A stretch of DNA of 64,000 bases from CAVSJA01 sp963728145 (lineage in GTDB: Bacteria; Bacteroidota; Bacteroidia; Chitinophagales; Chitinophagaceae): positions 558,001-622,000 of the forward strand of contig CAVSJA010000006.1 in assembly GCA_963728145.1 (NCBI GenBank). The letters run 5' to 3'. The position numbers and the translations under genes were made by a program. Of this stretch, positions 25,225 to 34,525 are shown piece after piece; within the stretch, counting starts at the first letter, position 1, and every line of letters begins with the position of its first letter. The notes beneath the pieces are model-generated. The model saw only the letters and a list, made by a program, of their open reading frames with translations, was not told where the DNA came from and did not search any database.

Positions 25225-26547
25225 ATGAATCGTCCATTGCATTCTTTCCGCAAGTGCGGAAGATTAATTTGTTTATTCCTCCTCACACTAAATTGGAATA
25301 GTTCTTTATACGCGCAGCGACCTAATATCATTTACATAATGGCAGATGATCTGGGGTATGCTGACCTCAGTTGTTATGGAAGAAAAGATTATTCCACTCC
25401 GCATTTAGATAAGCTCGCCTCGCAGGGAATGAAATTTATCAATGCATATTCAGCTGGATCATTATGTACACCAACAAGGGTTGGATTTATGACGGGCCGG
25501 TATCCTGCGCGCCTGCCCGTAGGTTTGCGGGAACCACTAACAAATAGCCCAAAAGACAGCATGGTTGGATTGAGTGCTGATTCATATGCATTGCCACTAT
25601 TATTGAAGCAGGCTGGATACGAAACGGCGCTTATCGGGAAATGGCATCTTGGCTTTAAACCAGAATTTTCACCGAATGCGAATGGCTTTGATTATTTTTT
25701 CGGATTTCATAGTGGTGCTGCTGATTATATTTCCCACCGTGCGCAGTTCGGGGGACCGCACATGTACGAAAATGAAAAACGAATAAAAATTAAGGGCTAC
25801 CTCACTGATGTTTTCGAAGAGAAAGTGATTTCATTTCTTCGGCAGCCGCATTCAAAGCCTTATTTTCTGAGTGTGCAATTCAATGCGCCGCATTGGCCAT
25901 GGCAGGGACCAACGGATCCTGCTTATCCTGATACAATGAACTTGACTTCAGGAGGTTCAAAGGAAATTTTCGCGACTATGATGAAGGAACTTGATGATGG
26001 CGTAGGGGCGATCCTGAATGAACTAGACAAGCAAAATTCAAATAATACTATTGTAATTTTTACGAGCGATAATGGCGGCGAAAAATTCTCTGATATGGGT
26101 AATTTAACTGGAATGAAATTTCTTCTATGGGAAGGGGGTATTAAAGTTCCTGCATTTGTGCGTTGGCCTGGGAAAATAAAGCCTGGCACAACCGAACAGC
26201 TAATTATCACCATGGATTGGACCGCAACTATTGCAGCAATCGCCGGCGCAAAAGCAAGAGTTCCTTTCGATGGGGAAGACCTCATGCCACTGATTATGGG
26301 TCAACAACCCAATCATGATAGAACTTTTTACTGGCGTACTTTTCAAAGACGGGACCAAAAAGCCATTCGTGATGGAAACTGGAAATGGCTTAAGGAACCA
26401 AAAGGAGAATACTTGTTTGATTTATCAAAAGATCCCGGCGAGAAAAATGATTTGAAAGAAAAAGATCCTGCGAAGTTTGAAGCGCTCAAAAAAAAGTTTG
26501 AAGCCTGGGAGACAACAGTATTGAAACCAGTTCCTCTGGGTGGATAG
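25225..26547 (+). CDS. Secreted sulfatase (S1-type, formylglycine)
   Basis: 440 aa. Signal peptide to about residue 31 (LICLFLLTLNWNSSLYAQ). Metal and catalytic site: RPNIIYIMADDLGYADLSCY and SLCTPTRVGFMTGRYPARL with Cys81, the residue converted to formylglycine (C-x-P-x-R). Further motifs GKWHLGFKPEFSPNANGFDY and IVIFTSDNGGEKFSDMG (metal Asp-Asn). It removes sulfate esters from glycans or arylsulfates in the periplasm or outside. No maturase gene is seen in the window. Confidence 0.92.
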   Translation: MNRPLHSFRKCGRLICLFLLTLNWNSSLYAQRPNIIYIMADDLGYADLSCYGRKDYSTPHLDKLASQGMKFINAYSAGSLCTPTRVGFMTGRYPARLPVGLREPLTNSPKDSMVGLSADSYALPLLLKQAGYETALIGKWHLGFKPEFSPNANGFDYFFGFHSGAADYISHRAQFGGPHMYENEKRIKIKGYLTDVFEEKVISFLRQPHSKPYFLSVQFNAPHWPWQGPTDPAYPDTMNLTSGGSKEIFATMMKELDDGVGAILNELDKQNSNNTIVIFTSDNGGEKFSDMGNLTGMKFLLWEGGIKVPAFVRWPGKIKPGTTEQLIITMDWTATIAAIAGAKARVPFDGEDLMPLIMGQQPNHDRTFYWRTFQRRDQKAIRDGNWKWLKEPKGEYLFDLSKDPGEKNDLKEKDPAKFEALKKKFEAWETTVLKPVPLGG

Positions 26548-26565
26548 TCATAAATCGTCAATCAT

Positions 26566-27060
26566 ATGTTGCAAACAGATGGATATATACAGGGAAATTT
26601 CAAACTGGAGGAAGCCTTGCGTCATCTTTCATCCCATATAAATAATGTTCCGGAGAAAATCAGGGAATTTTCAAAGGATGAATTGTTGAATCGTCCTGCG
26701 CCTGGCAAATGGTCAAGACAAGAAATATTAGGGCACTTAATTGATTCAGCGATCAACAATTTGAAACGTTTTACCGAGATACAATTTTTACCTCAGCCTT
26801 ATATGGTTCAATCTTACCAGCAAGAACAATTGGTATTTGTAAACAATTATCAACGTTTGCCGCTGGATCATCTACTTAATTTGTGGCAAGCCCTGAACCG
26901 GCAAATACTTTATGTTGCCCAACAAATTCCGAATGAGCGTTTACAGTTTCCCGTTAATCCGCAGTATGATAATAATGAAATGCAGAACCTCGAATGGATC
27001 ATTGTGGATTATGTAGCGCATATGGAGCATCATTTTCGGCAGATATGGAGGGAGGTGTGA
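26566..27060 (+). CDS. DinB-superfamily four-helix protein
   Basis: 164 aa. Typical YfiT/DinB four-helix bundle with three His expected as metal ligands: KWSRQEILGHLIDSAINNLK (His in helix 2) and DYVAHMEHHFRQIW (two His in helix 4). Named enzymes of this fold use bacillithiol or act as metal-dependent transferases; the substrate is unknown. It is 18 bp after the sulfatase gene and probably co-transcribed. A W1 and dRS3-like module follows. Confidence 0.85.
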   Translation: MLQTDGYIQGNFKLEEALRHLSSHINNVPEKIREFSKDELLNRPAPGKWSRQEILGHLIDSAINNLKRFTEIQFLPQPYMVQSYQQEQLVFVNNYQRLPLDHLLNLWQALNRQILYVAQQIPNERLQFPVNPQYDNNEMQNLEWIIVDYVAHMEHHFRQIWREV

Positions 27061-27073
27061 TGGTTTTCGGTTC

Positions 27074-27160
27074 AGGTTGATAAGGTTGACGGGGTTGTTC
27101 CCGCTTTCGCGGGAATGACGGGTTGACAGGGTTGACAAAGTTGACAAGGTTGGTAGGTTG
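27074..27160. repeat. W1 words with embedded dRS3-like palindrome
   Basis: Words GTTGATAAG and GTTGACGGG, then TTCCCGCTTTCGCGGGAA at about 27098, then more GTTGAC words to 27160. All words are in one orientation; no reverse arm found before the next gene. Confidence 0.85.
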
Positions 27161-27255
27161 AAGAGGGTTTATGAAAATTACTCTTTTTTGAATCTGTAGT
27201 ATTTTGAATGTAAGAACGACAAAATCGTCTGTATCCTTTTCAACAAATCAACCAA

Positions 27256-28548
27256 TTGTCAACTGCCACTCAACGAATACAGATCCTCGACACACTACGC
27301 GGAATTGCACTGTTGGGAATACTGTTGATCAATATTCCTTTTTTCGGACTGCCTTCCCAGTTTACAGACAATATTCTCCTCAACAATGAAACCGGATTGA
27401 ATTTCGATCTATGGTGGTCATTGAATATTTGGTTTGAGGGAACGATGAGAGCGCTTTTTTCCATCCTGTTTGGCGCAAGCACTGTATTGCTTATTCGTAA
27501 TCTCGAAGAGAAAAAGAAAATTCAAGCTCCCGCCGCTATCTATTTTCGTCGTTTGTTTTGGCTGTGGATATTTGGATTGGTCAATGCATATATTTTATTG
27601 TGGCCAGGCGACATACTATATACCTATGCGATCGCGGGCATTTTTCTTTATCCTTTAAGAAAACTCAAATCTGTCTGGCTACTTTTAATGGGTTTGATCG
27701 TGTTGCTCATTTCTACAATGATCATTACGCTTGACTTCTACGATAAAAAGTATCTCCGTGAACGAGGCGAACAGGCCATTGCCATCGAAAAACAAAATGG
27801 TAATCTTAATGAGCAACAAAAAACAGCAAAGCGTAAGTGGGTAGCTTACAAGAATGAAAACAACCGGGATGCTCTCATTGGCCAGGCAAACTATACCATT
27901 GAATCCATCAGCGGAGGGTATACCGAAGCATTGCTGTACATGATACCGGTAAATTTCAAGATACAAACCGATTATTTTGTCAGTAACATGTTTTGGGATG
28001 CGCTTTGCTTCTTTCTGATTGGAATGGCGTTCTTCAAATGGGGAATATTGACTGGCAAATTGTCTAAAGTATTTTATGCGGTTATGATTATTGGCGGATA
28101 TGGCATTGGTCTTTGGATAGGGAACAAGTATTTGAACAGTTTGCTCAACGCGCGGTTTGATAGAACTCTGTTGGCCGACACTATGGGTTGGGATCTTTAC
28201 CAACTAAAGCGACTGTTTATGTGCATGGGTCATATCGGGTTGATCATTCTTCTTTACAAGTTTGGATTGTTCAAACGCGCTTTCAATGCATTGGCCAAGG
28301 TTGGACAAATGGCTTTCACCAACTACATAATGCAATCAATTCTTTGTGGTTTCATATTTTATGGATTTGGGCTTGGATTGTTTGGACAATTGCAGCGATA
28401 TGAATTGTATTTCATAATGGCGGGCATTTGGATCATACAAATCATCTTCAGCAATTACTGGCTTAAGCATCACCGTTATGGACCGTTGGAGTGGTTGTGG
28501 AGGTGGTTGATTTATTGGGGGAAGGTTCCGGTTGCCGTGAGCGGTTGA
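27256..28548 (+). CDS. DUF418 family membrane protein (YeiB-like)
   Basis: 430 aa with about ten membrane helices. The N-terminus ILDTLRGIALLGILLINIPF is the family signature; the C-terminal third has VGQMAFTNYIMQSILCGFIF and FSNYWLKHHRYGPLEWLWRW, the DUF418 core. I found no ATG in frame near the start, so a TTG at 27256 (MSTATQRIQILDTLRG) is used. Function unknown; acyltransferase-3-related membrane fold is commonly proposed. The TGA stop (GGTTGA) belongs to a W1 word. Confidence 0.85.
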   Translation: MSTATQRIQILDTLRGIALLGILLINIPFFGLPSQFTDNILLNNETGLNFDLWWSLNIWFEGTMRALFSILFGASTVLLIRNLEEKKKIQAPAAIYFRRLFWLWIFGLVNAYILLWPGDILYTYAIAGIFLYPLRKLKSVWLLLMGLIVLLISTMIITLDFYDKKYLRERGEQAIAIEKQNGNLNEQQKTAKRKWVAYKNENNRDALIGQANYTIESISGGYTEALLYMIPVNFKIQTDYFVSNMFWDALCFFLIGMAFFKWGILTGKLSKVFYAVMIIGGYGIGLWIGNKYLNSLLNARFDRTLLADTMGWDLYQLKRLFMCMGHIGLIILLYKFGLFKRAFNALAKVGQMAFTNYIMQSILCGFIFYGFGLGLFGQLQRYELYFIMAGIWIIQIIFSNYWLKHHRYGPLEWLWRWLIYWGKVPVAVSG

Positions 28549-29048
28549 TAGAGTTGATAAGGTTGATAAGGTTAACAGGGTTGTTCCCACTTTCGCGGGA
28601 ATGCAGGTTGACACCTTCTTTCACCTTGTCACTTGGCGGCCACCCCCTCGAACCTTGTCATCTCGAGCCCGGCGAAAATCAGAGATCATACAATAAAGCC
28701 AATCAGGGCGAGAGATCTGCATAATTAGGAAAGTCGCATAGTCTCCGACCGCAAAGATCTCTCGCCCTACTTGCTGTTGATGTAAGATTGCCTTTATGTA
28801 CCGGGCTCGAGATGACAAGGTTCAAAGGGGGTGGGGCTCGCGATGACAAGGTTCGAGGGGGTGAGGAGTTGATGGGGGTGATGACGTTGACAGGGTTGAC
28901 AGGGTTGACACAGTTGACGAGGTTGATAGAGGATACCGACTGAAACTTATTGGAGCCGTTCACTGGGCTATACCACTTTTCTTATATAGAGTATCAATAA
29001 TAATTTTGACCATTGTCAACCTTGTCAACCCGGTCAACCCGTCAACCT
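28546..29048. repeat. Composite repeat block: W1 arms around a P7 palindrome
   Basis: 28546-28616: W1 words starting in the DUF418 stop codon, with a dRS3-like palindrome at 28583-28603. 28641-28863: P7 palindrome (own entry). 28865-28930: further W1 words. 29014-29048: reverse W1 arm (CTTGTCAACCCGGTCAACC). No gene in the 506-bp gap. Confidence 0.85.
28641..28863. repeat. P7 palindromic element, 223 bp
   Basis: Left end CACCCCCTCGAACCTTGTCA then TCTCGAGCCCGG; right end CCGGGCTCGAGATGACAAGG at 28801 and a second, outermost end copy at 28836-28863 that mirrors the left end exactly. Inner words GGGCGAGAGATCTGC and its complement lie near 28708 and 28755. No open frame. The doubled right end is shared with the larger copy at 51701-52446. 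Confidence 0.85.
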
Positions 29049-29054
29049 TTAAAA

Positions 29055-29507
29055 TCAAACACCAAACTGCCTCAAATGATGATCCAAATGTTTAACTGCT
29101 AATTTCCCCCATTTCTTTCCACTCATATGCCTGAAAATTGGATGAGGGCCGAAAATAAAATCGTCGGGAGTTTCTTTTATGCGGGTTAATTGGTTAATTA
29201 GTTGATTGCGCTCGGTATCAAAATCGCCTATTACCTGTAGCTTCTTTCCAACTCTTATTTCCGGAGGAGCTGGCAAATATTTGAGAAAGGGAAGAAGGTC
29301 AATGATAAGAAATTTATACATCGCCGATTTGAATTTTCCTGTTCGAAATTTAACAGGAATATCTCCATAAGCCATTTTTATCGAGGTGGAGCAATGGGCT
29401 AACATTTGCGAGCCCGTCATCTTACCCCAGAGTGGCTTTTTGTCCTTTTCCAACCGGTTGATCCGATCAATGAATAGCAGGATGGTTTCTTCCTTAATTA
29501 TTGGCAT
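29055..29507 (-). CDS. DUF1569 (DinB-superfamily) protein
   Basis: 150 aa. Helices and His positions fit DUF1569: MTGSQMLAHCSTSIKMAYGD (helix 2 His), FGPHPIFRHMSGKKWGKLAV then KHLDHHLRQFGV at the C-terminus with the His pair. Probable metal-binding four-helix bundle; function unknown. The next upstream gene, hisS, ends 2 bp before this gene's start, so both are probably one transcript. Confidence 0.82.
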   Translation of the reverse strand: MPIIKEETILLFIDRINRLEKDKKPLWGKMTGSQMLAHCSTSIKMAYGDIPVKFRTGKFKSAMYKFLIIDLLPFLKYLPAPPEIRVGKKLQVIGDFDTERNQLINQLTRIKETPDDFIFGPHPIFRHMSGKKWGKLAVKHLDHHLRQFGV

Positions 29508-29509
29508 AA

Positions 29510-30877
29510 CTAAAATTGGAAAAAAACTGTTTCCTCTCTGTTAAGTACTCGCTCTTCACCCGTGCGAAGATTTTTTATCCGGACTTTTTGTTCTTCCATC
29601 TCCTTACTACCTATAATAGCGACAAAAGGAATATTCTTTTTCTCGGCGTATTTGAATTGCTTATCGAATTTTGAATTTTCCGGATAGATTTCGCAACACA
29701 CGGATTTGGTCCGAAGCAACTGAACCAATTCAAATGCAGATTGACTTTCTTTTTCTCCAAGATTAAAAAACAAGACCTGCGTACTGCTAAGCACCGCTTC
29801 GGGAAACAATTGTAATTCTTCCAGCACATCATAGATCCGGTCAACACCAAATGATATTCCAACGCCCGGAATTCCCGCAACTCCGAACAGGCCAGTGAGA
29901 TCATCATAACGACCACCACCACCAATGCTTCCAATTTGAACTTTGTTTGCTTTTACTTCAAAGATGCTTCCGGTGTAATAATTCAATCCCCTTGCGAGCG
30001 TGAGATCGAGGGTTAAGGACGCGTGTTGAACTGTTGCAGGATGATTTAATACAAACTCCAGCTCTTCAATTCCTTCATCACCGATTTTGCTTTCGCCGAT
30101 AATTTCTTTCAGTGCGTTTATCTTACCATGGTTATCTCCTTTGATATGCAGGTACTGCATGATCAGGTTAACCTGGTTTTCTTTCAGGCCTTTTTCTTTT
30201 AACTCGGCTTTTACTTTTTCTTCACCAAGCTTATCGAGTTTGTCAATCGCAATCGTGATGTCTGTGAGTTTATCCGTATCGCATTCTTCTGCGAGCGCTG
30301 CAAGGATCTTTCTATTGTTGATCTTTATTTCTGCATCGATGCCCAGTTTGTTCATTACTGTTCGATATAGAATTGCCAACTCAACTTCATTCAGTAAGGA
30401 ATTACTTCCAACCGTATCAGCATCGCACTGATAAAATTCGCGGTAACGTCCGCGTTGAGGTTTGTCGGCCCGCCATACGGGTTGTATCTGGTATCGTTTA
30501 AATGGAAAAGCAAGTTTGCCATGATTCATTGCCACATATCGCGCAAACGGAATCGTGAGATCATATTTCAATGCCCGTTCTGTTATTCCATCAACATTTT
30601 TACCGGAAAGTATCTTTTCAAAATCCTTCTTCGCCTGTTCGTGTTTTTCCGGTCTTTCCAATCCGTTATTGAGGATCTTGAAGATGAGTTTATCACCTTC
30701 GTCACCATATTTACCCATCAGTGTTTCGAGGTTTTCCATCGCAGGAGTTTCCAGCGGTTGAAAACCGTATAGTTCAAAAACCGAGCGAATCGTGTCGAGG
30801 ATATACTGTCGTTTGCGAACAATATCAGGTCCGAAATCTCTGGTGCCTTGTGGAATGGAAACGTTGACTTTTGCCAT
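29510..30877 (-). CDS. hisS: Histidyl-tRNA synthetase
   Basis: 455 aa from ATG 30877 (MAKVNVSIPQGTRDFGPDIV). Class II motif 1 near LETPAMENLETLMGKYGDEG; motif 2 RPQRGRYREFYQCDADTVG; HisA signature LARGLNYYTGSIFEV and motif 3 GGRYDDLTGLFG, GIPGVGISFGVDRIYDVLEE. C-terminal anticodon-binding domain with EIYPENSKFDKQFKYAEKKN and the FVAIIGSKEMEEQKVRIKNL end. A TTG four codons upstream is less likely. It charges tRNA-His. Confidence 0.97.
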   Translation of the reverse strand: MAKVNVSIPQGTRDFGPDIVRKRQYILDTIRSVFELYGFQPLETPAMENLETLMGKYGDEGDKLIFKILNNGLERPEKHEQAKKDFEKILSGKNVDGITERALKYDLTIPFARYVAMNHGKLAFPFKRYQIQPVWRADKPQRGRYREFYQCDADTVGSNSLLNEVELAILYRTVMNKLGIDAEIKINNRKILAALAEECDTDKLTDITIAIDKLDKLGEEKVKAELKEKGLKENQVNLIMQYLHIKGDNHGKINALKEIIGESKIGDEGIEELEFVLNHPATVQHASLTLDLTLARGLNYYTGSIFEVKANKVQIGSIGGGGRYDDLTGLFGVAGIPGVGISFGVDRIYDVLEELQLFPEAVLSSTQVLFFNLGEKESQSAFELVQLLRTKSVCCEIYPENSKFDKQFKYAEKKNIPFVAIIGSKEMEEQKVRIKNLRTGEERVLNREETVFFQF

Positions 30878-30905
30878 AAATATTCGCAAATATCGGGATT
30901 GTCAG

Positions 30906-31365
30906 TTCAACAGAAGAACAGATGAACAAGCCCGCCCGGATGACCGGTCGGACGGGGAATGATCAATTTCCATCGGAGGGGGTTGTGTACTAAAGAGTGC
31001 CTGAGTTTCCGTTGTCCCGAAATTTCTATTCAACAGAAGAACAGATGAACAAGGAATGATCAATTTCCATCGGAGGGTTGTGTACTAAAGAGTGCCTGAG
31101 TTTCCGTTGTCCCGAAATTTCTATTCAACAGAAGAACAGATGAACAAGGAATGATCAATTTCCATCGGAGGGTTGTGTACTAAAGAGTTCCTTAGTTTCC
31201 GTCGTCCCTAAATTTCTATTCAACAGAAGAACTGATGAACAAGGAATGATCAATTTCCATCGGAGGGTTGTGTACTAAAGAGTTCCTTAGTTTCCGTCGT
31301 CCCTAAATTTCTATTCAACAGAAGAACAGATGAACAAGGAATGATCAATTTCCATCGGATGGTCA
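30906..31365. repeat. Tandem array of a 95-bp unit containing W2 words
   Basis: The start word TTCAACAGAAGAACAG occurs at 30906, 31029, 31124, 31219 and 31314: one interval of 123 bp (with an extra GC-rich insert) then three of exactly 95 bp. Units contain GATCAATTTCCATCGG and TGTACTAAAGAG. The two left units differ from the right ones at a few bases (GTGCCTGAG versus TTCCTTAG), so point changes spread pairwise. The last unit is cut after the CATCGG word. Confidence 0.92.
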
Positions 31366-31478
31366 TCTACAGAATAACGGTGAAGAAACTGTGAAGAAGA
31401 GAAAAGACAAAAGGAAAGAAAGGGACAATAACAACTCGGACGAAGAGCAAACGAGTTCTAAAAAAATTGGAGAAACGT

Positions 31479-31611
31479 CCGATGGTAATTGATCATTCCT
31501 TGTTCATCTGTTCTTCTGTTGTATTGAGAATTCGGGACTTCGAACCTCATCGCGCTAATCGAAATACACGAATCCCTCCGATGTAAAATTCCTGTTCTTC
31601 TGTTGAATGGA
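31479..31611. repeat. Reverse-complement copies of the 95-bp unit end
   Basis: 31479-31522 (CCGATGG ... TTGATCATTCCTTGTTCATC ... TTCTGTTG) is the reverse complement of the first 43 bp of the array unit, and 31568-31611 contains a shorter copy (CCTCCGATG ... CCTGTTCTTCTGTTGAATGG). Between the array and these copies are about 115 bp of purine-rich DNA. Confidence 0.85.
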
Positions 31612-31615
31612 GACC

Positions 31616-32089
31616 TTAGGCAAAAGTATTTTGAGCAGAATACTTTTCAACTATCCTGGTACACGCCTTATCAATCAAATCAAACACCTCATGATACCCA
31701 GGCTCCGGCCCATACCATGGATCAGGAACCGGAAGGTTTTTTCCTGGATGGAGTTCATTCATCAACAGATCGATTTTTGCTGGATTGAATTTCCTCCCTG
31801 AAATCATTCGAATATCAGCAATCACGTCTTCAGCCATTGCGTAAATCTTATCGAAGCGTTCAAAATCTTCCGGAACAAAATCCCTCGCCTTTTGATTACA
31901 GATCTCAATTCCATTCAACCTCGCCACTTTTTGCGAAAGACGATGCGGTGGTTCACCAACATGATAACCATTCGTGCCGGCACTATCGATAATCCAATTT
32001 AATCCTGCCTGTTTTGCCTTGTGTTGAAGTATTCCTTCCGCTAACGGACTCCGACAGACATTACCCAGACAGACCATGAGAATTTTCAT
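31616..32089 (-). CDS. Low-molecular-weight protein tyrosine phosphatase
   Basis: 157 aa. P-loop MVCLGNVCRSPLAEG with nucleophile Cys7 and Arg13 (C-x5-R); the general acid Asp is in VPDPWYGPEPGYHEVFDLID near residue 128. It removes phosphate from protein tyrosines, often in capsule or biofilm control. Normal length and soluble. It diverges from the tonB gene, with a W3 inverted repeat between. Confidence 0.93.
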   Translation of the reverse strand: MKILMVCLGNVCRSPLAEGILQHKAKQAGLNWIIDSAGTNGYHVGEPPHRLSQKVARLNGIEICNQKARDFVPEDFERFDKIYAMAEDVIADIRMISGRKFNPAKIDLLMNELHPGKNLPVPDPWYGPEPGYHEVFDLIDKACTRIVEKYSAQNTFA

Positions 32090-32106
32090 AGACGCAAATT
32101 TACATT

Positions 32107-32234
32107 GTTTGGCGTTTGGCGTTTGGTGTTTGGCGTTGTCAAAATGCCGGCATTTTCTAAAAATTCGGAGTATCCGACAGGATAAGGCATCTTAGACCTA
32201 AGCAACGCCAAACGCCAAACTCCAAACGCCAAAC
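32107..32234. repeat. W3 inverted repeat, 32-nt arms
   Basis: Left arm 32107-32138 and right arm 32203-32234, about 2 mismatches, loop 64 nt. Same words and same arm length as 2351-2495, although the neighbouring genes here are divergent. Confidence 0.88.
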
Positions 32235-32321
32235 ATTATGGAATATATGAGCCTATTCATCTCAATAAAGACCCTGGCCAGGTTCATCTCAACAATTACT
32301 AAACAACTAAAACCTGTTAAG

Positions 32322-33141
32322 ATGAAACCTGAATCTATCCTTCATGCGGATTTTCTCGACATTTTATTTGAAAATCGGAACAAAGATTATGGCGCTTATG
32401 ATCTGAGGCGCGCCTATCAAAAGCGCTTATTGAAAGCAGTTATGGGAATGTTGTTACTGGTGTTATTGCTTTTTGTATGGAATTTTTGGAACAATGAAAA
32501 TTCAAATCGACCAGAGAGCGTTTGCTCCGACAGTTCCAGATCCTACAATTATTAAATTGATAGAGCCTGAGAAACCGCAACCAAAATTGCCTAAACCAAC
32601 GCCACCACCTCCAGAAACAATAAGAAATCCAACTCCGGTTATAGTTCCGGATGATCAAGCCGACACCATTCCACCACCCACACAAAAAGAATTGGATAGG
32701 GATGTTCAGACTGGTTTAGAAAACATAAAAGGAGATTCCCTTTCAAAATCAACAACCCTTCCTCCGGCTGATGAACCTGGAAAAGGGACTGAGCCTGTTG
32801 TTGAGCCACCAAAAGATGAGCCACCATTAACAGTTGCGCAGAACATGCCCGAATTTCCCGGTGGCGAGAAAGCATTGCAACGATTTCTACTTAAGAATCT
32901 CCGCTTTGAGTTTGATGAAATGCAACCTGGATCAAGAGTGGACATCCGTTGTCGATTTGTAGTGGATAAGGAAGGAAATGTTACTGGTATCGAGATCATT
33001 AAAAGTGGAACGGCAGACTTTGATAAGGAAGTTACACGGGTAATGGGCAAGATGCCAAAATGGAAACCTGGTTTTCAAAATGGAAGAAATGTGGCAGTTT
33101 ATTTCACCATTCCTATTATCGTTCAGGTGCCAGAGGAATAG
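32322..33141 (+). CDS. TonB-family energy transducer, frameshifted
   Basis: TonB couples the ExbB/ExbD proton channel to outer-membrane receptors. N-terminus MKPESILHADFLDILFENRN then KDYGAYDLRRAYQKRLLKAV, one membrane helix (MLLLVLLLFVWNFWNN), a Pro-rich periplasmic stretch (EKPQPKLPKPTPPPP) and the C-terminal domain MPEFPGGEKALQRFLLKNLR to FTIPIIVQVPEE. The frame changes near 32503-32510 by one extra base. Start chosen by homology of the first 30 residues with the second tonB at 59169. Followed by a small membrane protein and a PstS-like gene. Confidence 0.85.
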
Positions 33142-33273
33142 TGATTTTTTTTAATAAACTGAATGATAGAACCGGTCACTAAATGGCATAATTTTTTTGT
33201 CCCTCTACTGTGGGACTGGGGTACTTTTTGGCCTTTATTACTTATCTTGCTCGGCACCCTTTAAAAAATAAGG

Positions 33274-33522
33274 ATGTCGACAGATTCAGAAGATAAATTC
33301 TTAGAGAAGAAAAGAAGGGCATATATCAATCGCAGGTCGGTTATGGATTGGGGGATGGGTTTGATCATTGCCGGCTTTGGAGTATTTTTTGCCTTTTCAG
33401 ATAAGCTGGGATTTGAGTTTACTATTGAACCATTCCTACGGTATGCTTTTGCGGGATTGTGTTTGGTATATGGAGTATTCAGAATGTACCGGGGATACAA
33501 GAAAAATTATTTCAACGAATGA
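33274..33522 (+). CDS. Small membrane protein, 82 aa
   Basis: Charged N-terminus MSTDSEDKFLEKKRRAYINR then two hydrophobic segments (MGLIIAGFGVFFAF and FLRYAFAGLCLVYGVFRMYR). Its TGA stop overlaps the ATG of the following PstS-like gene (ATGA), which implies translational coupling. Position between TonB and PstS is, as I recall, a repeated arrangement in Bacteroidota, but no function is known. Confidence 0.75.
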   Translation: MSTDSEDKFLEKKRRAYINRRSVMDWGMGLIIAGFGVFFAFSDKLGFEFTIEPFLRYAFAGLCLVYGVFRMYRGYKKNYFNE

Positions 33523-34463
33523 ATTTGCTCGGACTAATAGGGTTTACCAAAAGAAAGTTCTTTATTGCAATTCTCCTCCTGACCGGTCTATTGAATGGAT
33601 GCCAGAATGAGAACAAAGCTCCATCTCCCGGAGAAACCACGAACAGCGGGACAATTAATATTTGTGCTGACGAATCTTTTAAACCAGTTATTGATTCGCA
33701 GATCAAGGTTTTTGAATCGCAAAACCCAAACGCTAAAATAAATGTACAGTACAAGCCCGAAGCAGAATGCCTGAGGGACTTGCAGAATGATAGCATTCGA
33801 ATGGTTATTGTAACACGGGGTTTATCCGGAGAGGAACTCAAAATGATGGAGGAAAGATTGAAGTTTACCCCTTCTTATGGAACAATTGCCTATGATGCGA
33901 TCGCTGTAATTGTGAATAGACAAAATCCGGACTCGATCCTTAATATGGCCGATATCCGGTCATTGGTAAAAGGAACGAGCGGATATAAATTTAAAGTGGT
34001 AATGGATGGAACCAGTGCAACCAGCGCGGTCCGTTTTGTTACCGATTCTTTATTGAAAGGAGAGCCAATGGGGAAGAATGTTGAGGGCGCACCCAATAGC
34101 CTGGCGGTAATTGATTATGTGGCGAAGAACAATGATGCAATCGGTTTAATTGGAGTGAGTTGGATAGGCAACCAGGATGACCCCCAACAGGGCAGCTTTT
34201 TAGAAAAGGTTAACATTGTCTCCCTGGAATGCAAGGGTTGCAAGGACGGACCTTATGTTAAGCCATACCAGTACAATATCTATACAAACCGCTATCCTAT
34301 GATCAGGCCATTATATTATATTTTAAAGGAAAATTATAACGGACTTGGCAGCGGGTTTCGCAACTTTCTCATCTATGAGAAAGGTCAGAAGATATTCAAA
34401 CGGGCTTATTTATTGCCCTCGAGAATGGAGCTCTCGACCCAGAACGTTAAAATTTCTGAATAA
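33519..34463 (+). CDS. PstS-like phosphate-binding lipoprotein
   Basis: 314 aa from MNLLGLIGFTKRKFFIAILL; lipobox LLNGC gives a lipid-modified Cys. The mature part is a PBP-like fold: INICADESFKPVIDSQIKVF, RMVIVTRGLSGEELKMMEER, DAIAVIVNRQNPDSILNMAD, DGTSATSAVRFVTDSLLKGE, AIGLIGVSWIGN and RNFLIYEKGQKIFKRAYLLP. It resembles PstS, which binds phosphate, but no pstCAB lies nearby. In this TonB-TPR setting it may instead bind another ligand. Confidence 0.82.
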   Translation: MNLLGLIGFTKRKFFIAILLLTGLLNGCQNENKAPSPGETTNSGTINICADESFKPVIDSQIKVFESQNPNAKINVQYKPEAECLRDLQNDSIRMVIVTRGLSGEELKMMEERLKFTPSYGTIAYDAIAVIVNRQNPDSILNMADIRSLVKGTSGYKFKVVMDGTSATSAVRFVTDSLLKGEPMGKNVEGAPNSLAVIDYVAKNNDAIGLIGVSWIGNQDDPQQGSFLEKVNIVSLECKGCKDGPYVKPYQYNIYTNRYPMIRPLYYILKENYNGLGSGFRNFLIYEKGQKIFKRAYLLPSRMELSTQNVKISE

Positions 34464-34525
34464 CAGGATTACAATTAATACGGGAATTCGAATATTTTTA
34501 CAAACACTAAAAACAAGCAATCGCG

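Noticed and set aside
30906..31365. 95-bp array as a CRISPR
   Set aside because: Units are nearly identical over their full length with no variable spacers, and no cas genes are present.
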